Shown: piece by piece, positions 61,154-64,000 of the stretch
Layout of the letters: each line of letters opens with the position of its first letter
Position numbering within the stretch: position 1 is the stretch's first letter
Assembly: GCF_001940565.1 (NCBI RefSeq)
Contig: NZ_LTDM01000011.1
Coordinates: forward strand, 159,773-223,772
Reading direction: 5' to 3'
DNA length: 64,000 nucleotides
Origin: Tissierella creatinophila DSM 6911
GTDB lineage: Bacteria; Bacillota; Clostridia; Tissierellales; Tissierellaceae
The notes under the pieces: generated by a model
Told to the model about the DNA's origin: nothing
Database searches by the model: none
What the model saw: the letters and a program-made list of their open reading frames with translations, nothing else
Translations under genes and position numbers: made by a program

Positions 61154-61798
61154 CTATTCACCACCTGCATTAGTATTATACCAGCTTAATTTATCTTCTA
61201 TCTTTGATAGAATAAAATCAAGTAATAATGTAATTATTGAAACGAGAATCGCACCTGTTGCAACCATTTCCATATTACTTCTTGATAAGCCCTGAGATAT
61301 TAGTCTACCTAGGTTTTTTTCTCCAATATAAGTTGCTAAGGTAGCTGTACTTGTAATCATAATTGTCATTATTCTAAATCCAGAGAAAATAGAAGGAACA
61401 GCCATAGGCAATTCAACTTCCCAAAAAATATTTCTTGCATTCATTCCCATTCCCTTTACTGCTTCTATTAATGACTTGTCCACATTTTTGATTCCTGTAT
61501 ATACACTTCTTGTCATAGGCATCATAGAATATAGAACTAAGGCAATAATAGCAGATTTTCTTCCCAATCCTAAAAATGGAATCGTAATAAGTATGGCAAA
61601 CATTGCTATTGATGGAATACAGTATAAAATATTGCTTGTAGCAAAGATAAAATTTGCAACTTTTTTATTTCTAGTCATATATACTCCTATTGGAATCCAT
61701 AAGATTAGAGAAATCAATATAGCTGAAATAGTAAGAGAAAAGTGTGCCAATGTGTATTTAGTTATTACACTTGTATTTTTCGACATATATTCTATCAA
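61154..61798 (-). CDS. opuCB: Quaternary amine ABC transporter permease (first)
   Basis: A 214-residue permease of the OpuCB type, with Cys-Ile-Pro-Ser-Ile-Ala-Met-Phe-Ala near residue 59 and an EAA loop Leu-Ile-Glu-Ala-Val-Lys-Gly-Met-Gly-Met near 109. The TTG start at 61798 follows GAGGTG by five bases. It is 15 bp downstream of the DUF169 gene, so the DUF169 protein and the transporter are in one operon. Confidence 0.86.
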   Translation of the reverse strand: MIEYMSKNTSVITKYTLAHFSLTISAILISLILWIPIGVYMTRNKKVANFIFATSNILYCIPSIAMFAILITIPFLGLGRKSAIIALVLYSMMPMTRSVYTGIKNVDKSLIEAVKGMGMNARNIFWEVELPMAVPSIFSGFRIMTIMITSTATLATYIGEKNLGRLISQGLSRSNMEMVATGAILVSIITLLLDFILSKIEDKLSWYNTNAGGE

Positions 61799-61813
61799 GC
61801 TTTCACCTCAATT

Positions 61814-62584
61814 CTAAATATAATAATTTTTATCTAACTCAATTCCTAAATCAATACCTTTTTTAGATAATTCTTCAATAATCCTTAGTTTCTTTTCATT
61901 AGGCTCTGTAGGGTTTATAGTGTTTATAATACCATCAATAATATTATTCATTTTACTATAAGGTATTCCAATTGAAATATCATTTTCATCCCATTTAGCA
62001 AAAAATCTAGTTCCCGAACATAACATAGATATATTTATATCATCTTCAAGATAAGGAGTAGCAGTAGATTCAGAGCATATTGCTTGATTACCACCTATTC
62101 TTATGCTTTTATTGATGCCATAATAATAAGAGTAACCTTGGGCAATTCTCATTATTGGATAAGATGTATCAACAATAATTGCTACATCAAACTTCCTATT
62201 AGGATAATCTTCTAGGGGAAACACCTCTATTCCATAGTTCCTTTCCTCAATATATTTAATATCTTCCTGTGCAGATTTTGCTACTTCACGATCTATATAT
62301 AATCCTAATGATTCATATACTTCTCCGGATATTACATTTTCGGGCACATCTATTAACCCTAATGCTTTTGATGCACCCACGCACCAAAAGTTATCAGCTT
62401 TTGACTTAAAATGTTGCCCAGAACCACCTCGCTTTATCATATAACAATAAGTTACCTTGCTTTTAATCTCTTTAGCATTTATTGAATCATATTCTTTCTT
62501 ATTTTTTATAATTCTTACTGCTACAACTTTTCTCTTTAGATTTAGCAATATTGGTAAAATACTTATTTTTTCACTTAATTCCAT
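61814..62584 (-). CDS. DUF169 family protein
   Basis: A 256-residue soluble protein. Phe-x-Cys-x-Gly-Ala near residue 66 and the Gly-Asn-Gln-Ala-Ile-Cys-Ser-Glu-Ser-Thr-Ala plus Leu-Cys-Ser-Gly-Thr-Arg segments near 165-195 are characteristic of DUF169, whose function is unknown. The conserved Cys residues hint at a metal or cofactor role. It lies between the methyltransferase-like gene and the quaternary-amine transporter on one transcript. Confidence 0.82.
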   Translation of the reverse strand: MELSEKISILPILLNLKRKVVAVRIIKNKKEYDSINAKEIKSKVTYCYMIKRGGSGQHFKSKADNFWCVGASKALGLIDVPENVISGEVYESLGLYIDREVAKSAQEDIKYIEERNYGIEVFPLEDYPNRKFDVAIIVDTSYPIMRIAQGYSYYYGINKSIRIGGNQAICSESTATPYLEDDINISMLCSGTRFFAKWDENDISIGIPYSKMNNIIDGIINTINPTEPNEKKLRIIEELSKKGIDLGIELDKNYYI

Positions 62585-62616
62585 TTAAACACCTCTATAT
62601 AAAATTATATTATAAA

Positions 62617-63669
62617 TTAATATCTGCCAAAATCTTCACAAGCTCTATACATTGCAAATACATTAAGGGGCGGTGTATATGGTGGTAATGTACATGACGG
62701 CATCAATACAAAACCTCCATCTCTAAATTTGTTTTTTGTTATAATATTCCTTGAAGCATTGTATACTTCACTAGGACTTCCACTCATTAAAATACTTGTA
62801 GAAACATTTCCACCTAATATATATTTATCCCCTAAAATTGAGTCTGCAAATTCCAAATCTATCTTTTCATCTAAACTGATAAACGTTTTTTCTGGTAAAT
62901 TCATTTCTTTAAAATAATTTAACTTCTTATTATGATTGCCACATAAATGAAGAGAATAGCTCTTTACTCCTTTTTTTTTAAAATATTCATATATTTCATA
63001 GAAATATGGTAAAGAATACATTTCAAATAATTTAGGAGAAATTAGAGAATCAATTGGAAAGTTTGCAGAACAAGAGCATTTATCTACTCCAAACATTTCT
63101 ATTGTAATATCACCTAATTGCTTCAAATAATTAGTTGCATATTTTAACAATAAATGTAACTTATCTGTATTCTTGCTAAATAGTTTAAGTAGTAATCGAG
63201 TATCACAAATATTACCTGCAATTTCCAACGGTGATCCCATAGTTATAGATATTGATACTCCATTTTTATCTAGTATTTTCAAAAAATTAATTCTTTCTTT
63301 TAAATGCGGATTTTTATTTAAATTAGGCATAACTAATTTATCTATGTCATCTAAAGATTTTACAAAAGGTTTAAGTATAGGAAGACCAAAATGGGGGTTG
63401 TCCTTAAACTTAATTTCGCCTCCAAAAAACAATCCTGCATAACCCGGAAAATCAAAAGCAGGGTTACCATCACAATTGTGTAAATCTAAAGTTAATCTCT
63501 GAACTTCATAAGATCGTTCTTGATTCAAGTAAAACTCCTCAGATTTAAGTCTCCCTAATACTCCTGCATATATTGTAGAATTAGAAAAAAACGGTACCCT
63601 ATCAAGTTCTTCTCCTTTATAAAGCTTTTCCACACGATCTTTACTAGACATCCTTTCATGATATTTCAA
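62617..63669 (-). CDS. Uroporphyrinogen decarboxylase-family (corrinoid) methyltransferase
   Basis: A 350-residue URO-D fold protein of the MtaA/MtbA/CmuA branch rather than a true HemE. The zinc motif His-x-Cys is seen in Ser-Leu-His-Leu-Cys-Gly-Asn, with a third Cys in Met-Pro-Ser-Cys-Thr-Leu. Such proteins move methyl groups between corrinoid proteins and thiols or folate. In an operon with a betaine-type importer, a role in demethylating a quaternary amine is likely. The TTG at 63669 is preferred (AGGTGGTG eight bases upstream); the ATG 18 bases later abuts only GAAAGG. Confidence 0.82.
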   Translation of the reverse strand: MKYHERMSSKDRVEKLYKGEELDRVPFFSNSTIYAGVLGRLKSEEFYLNQERSYEVQRLTLDLHNCDGNPAFDFPGYAGLFFGGEIKFKDNPHFGLPILKPFVKSLDDIDKLVMPNLNKNPHLKERINFLKILDKNGVSISITMGSPLEIAGNICDTRLLLKLFSKNTDKLHLLLKYATNYLKQLGDITIEMFGVDKCSCSANFPIDSLISPKLFEMYSLPYFYEIYEYFKKKGVKSYSLHLCGNHNKKLNYFKEMNLPEKTFISLDEKIDLEFADSILGDKYILGGNVSTSILMSGSPSEVYNASRNIITKNKFRDGGFVLMPSCTLPPYTPPLNVFAMYRACEDFGRY

Positions 63670-63783
63670 AGTAATCACCACCTTTTTTTGACTCAAACAA
63701 TTCTAGTATATTTTGGGATGATAACCTATCCCATTGGGTTGATATAATATTGTCATTAGGATTAATCTTTCTAATGGAATTTA

Positions 63784-63999
63784 TTACTTCACACTATATT
63801 TCCTACTTCCATCAATACTCCTACCACTTGATATACAGCTTCCACCAAAAAAGCGTCCATTCTCATCCTGTTTAATCAAATCTACTGCCAATAATGAAGT
63901 AGATGTTTTTGGACAAATATGAATCTTAGTATTACTCTTAGAATCTATTTTTTCTAACACTCTTAAAAAGGATGGCCCAGCAACTTTCTTGTAAAGTTT
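63784..63999 (-). CDS. C-terminal part of an unidentified protein at the window edge
   Basis: The last 71 codons of a gene that enters from the right. The visible part has a Lys-Ile-His-Ile-Cys-Pro-Lys-Thr-Ser segment and a Gly-Gly-Ser-Cys-Ile-Ser-Ser-Gly segment, giving two Cys residues. It is on the same strand and 115 bp upstream of the methyltransferase-like gene, with no clear terminator, so it probably belongs to the same operon. The family is not recognised. Confidence 0.5.
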   Translation of the reverse strand, partial: KLYKKVAGPSFLRVLEKIDSKSNTKIHICPKTSTSLLAVDLIKQDENGRFFGGSCISSGRSIDGSRKYSVK

Positions 64000-64000
64000 A

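Noticed and set aside
1..64000. CRISPR arrays, rRNA, tRNA, intact IS elements, prophage
   Set aside because: Searched by eye for regular repeats, tRNA-like CCA-ended cloverleafs, transposase and structural phage genes; none seen apart from T-box leaders that contain tRNA-recognising motifs.

Overview
The window is AT-rich and gene-dense. It suggests a Gram-positive, spore-forming, motile anaerobe of the Clostridia/Tissierellia type. The evidence is an H-type small acid-soluble spore protein behind a forespore-type promoter, T-box and TPP riboswitches, four chemoreceptors, a UGA-coded (selenocysteine) peroxiredoxin, frequent TTG/GTG starts with strong AGGAGG-like ribosome binding sites, and corrinoid-type methyltransferase genes. 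I cannot name a species. I saw no rRNA, tRNA, CRISPR array, intact insertion sequence or prophage.

Layout. 0-8.4 kb: start of a PAS-domain protein, AzlCD amino-acid exporter, methyltransferase, MFS pump, MsrAB repair enzyme, and a UlaA-type PTS with a PfkB sugar kinase. 8.6-13.4 kb: an EAL-HDOD protein, a cytosolic CZB chemoreceptor and a TRAP-type permease with a tiny partner. 13.6-19.3 kb: thiMED under a TPP riboswitch, a HAD phosphatase, a large clade-II catalase and a DUF454 protein. 19.5-27 kb: a membrane chemoreceptor, flavodoxin, Fic protein, a lipoprotein gene split by one stop codon, a radical-SAM DNA-repair pair and the spore protein. 27-32 kb: an amino-acid ABC transporter under a T-box whose specifier aligns to a histidine codon, then an H-NOX chemoreceptor. 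32-36 kb: a UPF0316-type membrane protein with an attenuator-like leader, a universal stress protein, and a divergent selenoprotein peroxiredoxin/PerR pair. 36-43.6 kb: a cluster rich in C-N bond hydrolases (nitrilase-like enzyme, ureohydrolase, Ntn amidase) with an Nramp-like carrier lacking the metal motif, an IclR regulator, a DMT permease and an ABC-F protein. 43.7-46.4 kb: a decayed accessory patch with remnants of a YhcG-type nuclease and an SF2 helicase. 46.5-52 kb: dipeptidase, chemoreceptor, AbgB-like amidohydrolase and a thiamine-binding-type protein. 52.3-58.5 kb: a Trp T-box and the operon trpE-D-C-(F~B)-A. In this operon trpF and trpB form one reading frame and trpG is absent. 58.6-64 kb: an OpuC-type quaternary-amine transporter in one operon with a DUF169 protein and a uroporphyrinogen-decarboxylase-like (corrinoid) methyltransferase.

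Together these genes describe an amino-acid/amine-using anaerobe. It appears to take up amino acids, compatible solutes and amides, to navigate with several soluble and membrane receptors (one with all the residues expected of an O2-binding H-NOX), and to defend against oxygen with a selenoperoxiredoxin, PerR, catalase and MsrAB.
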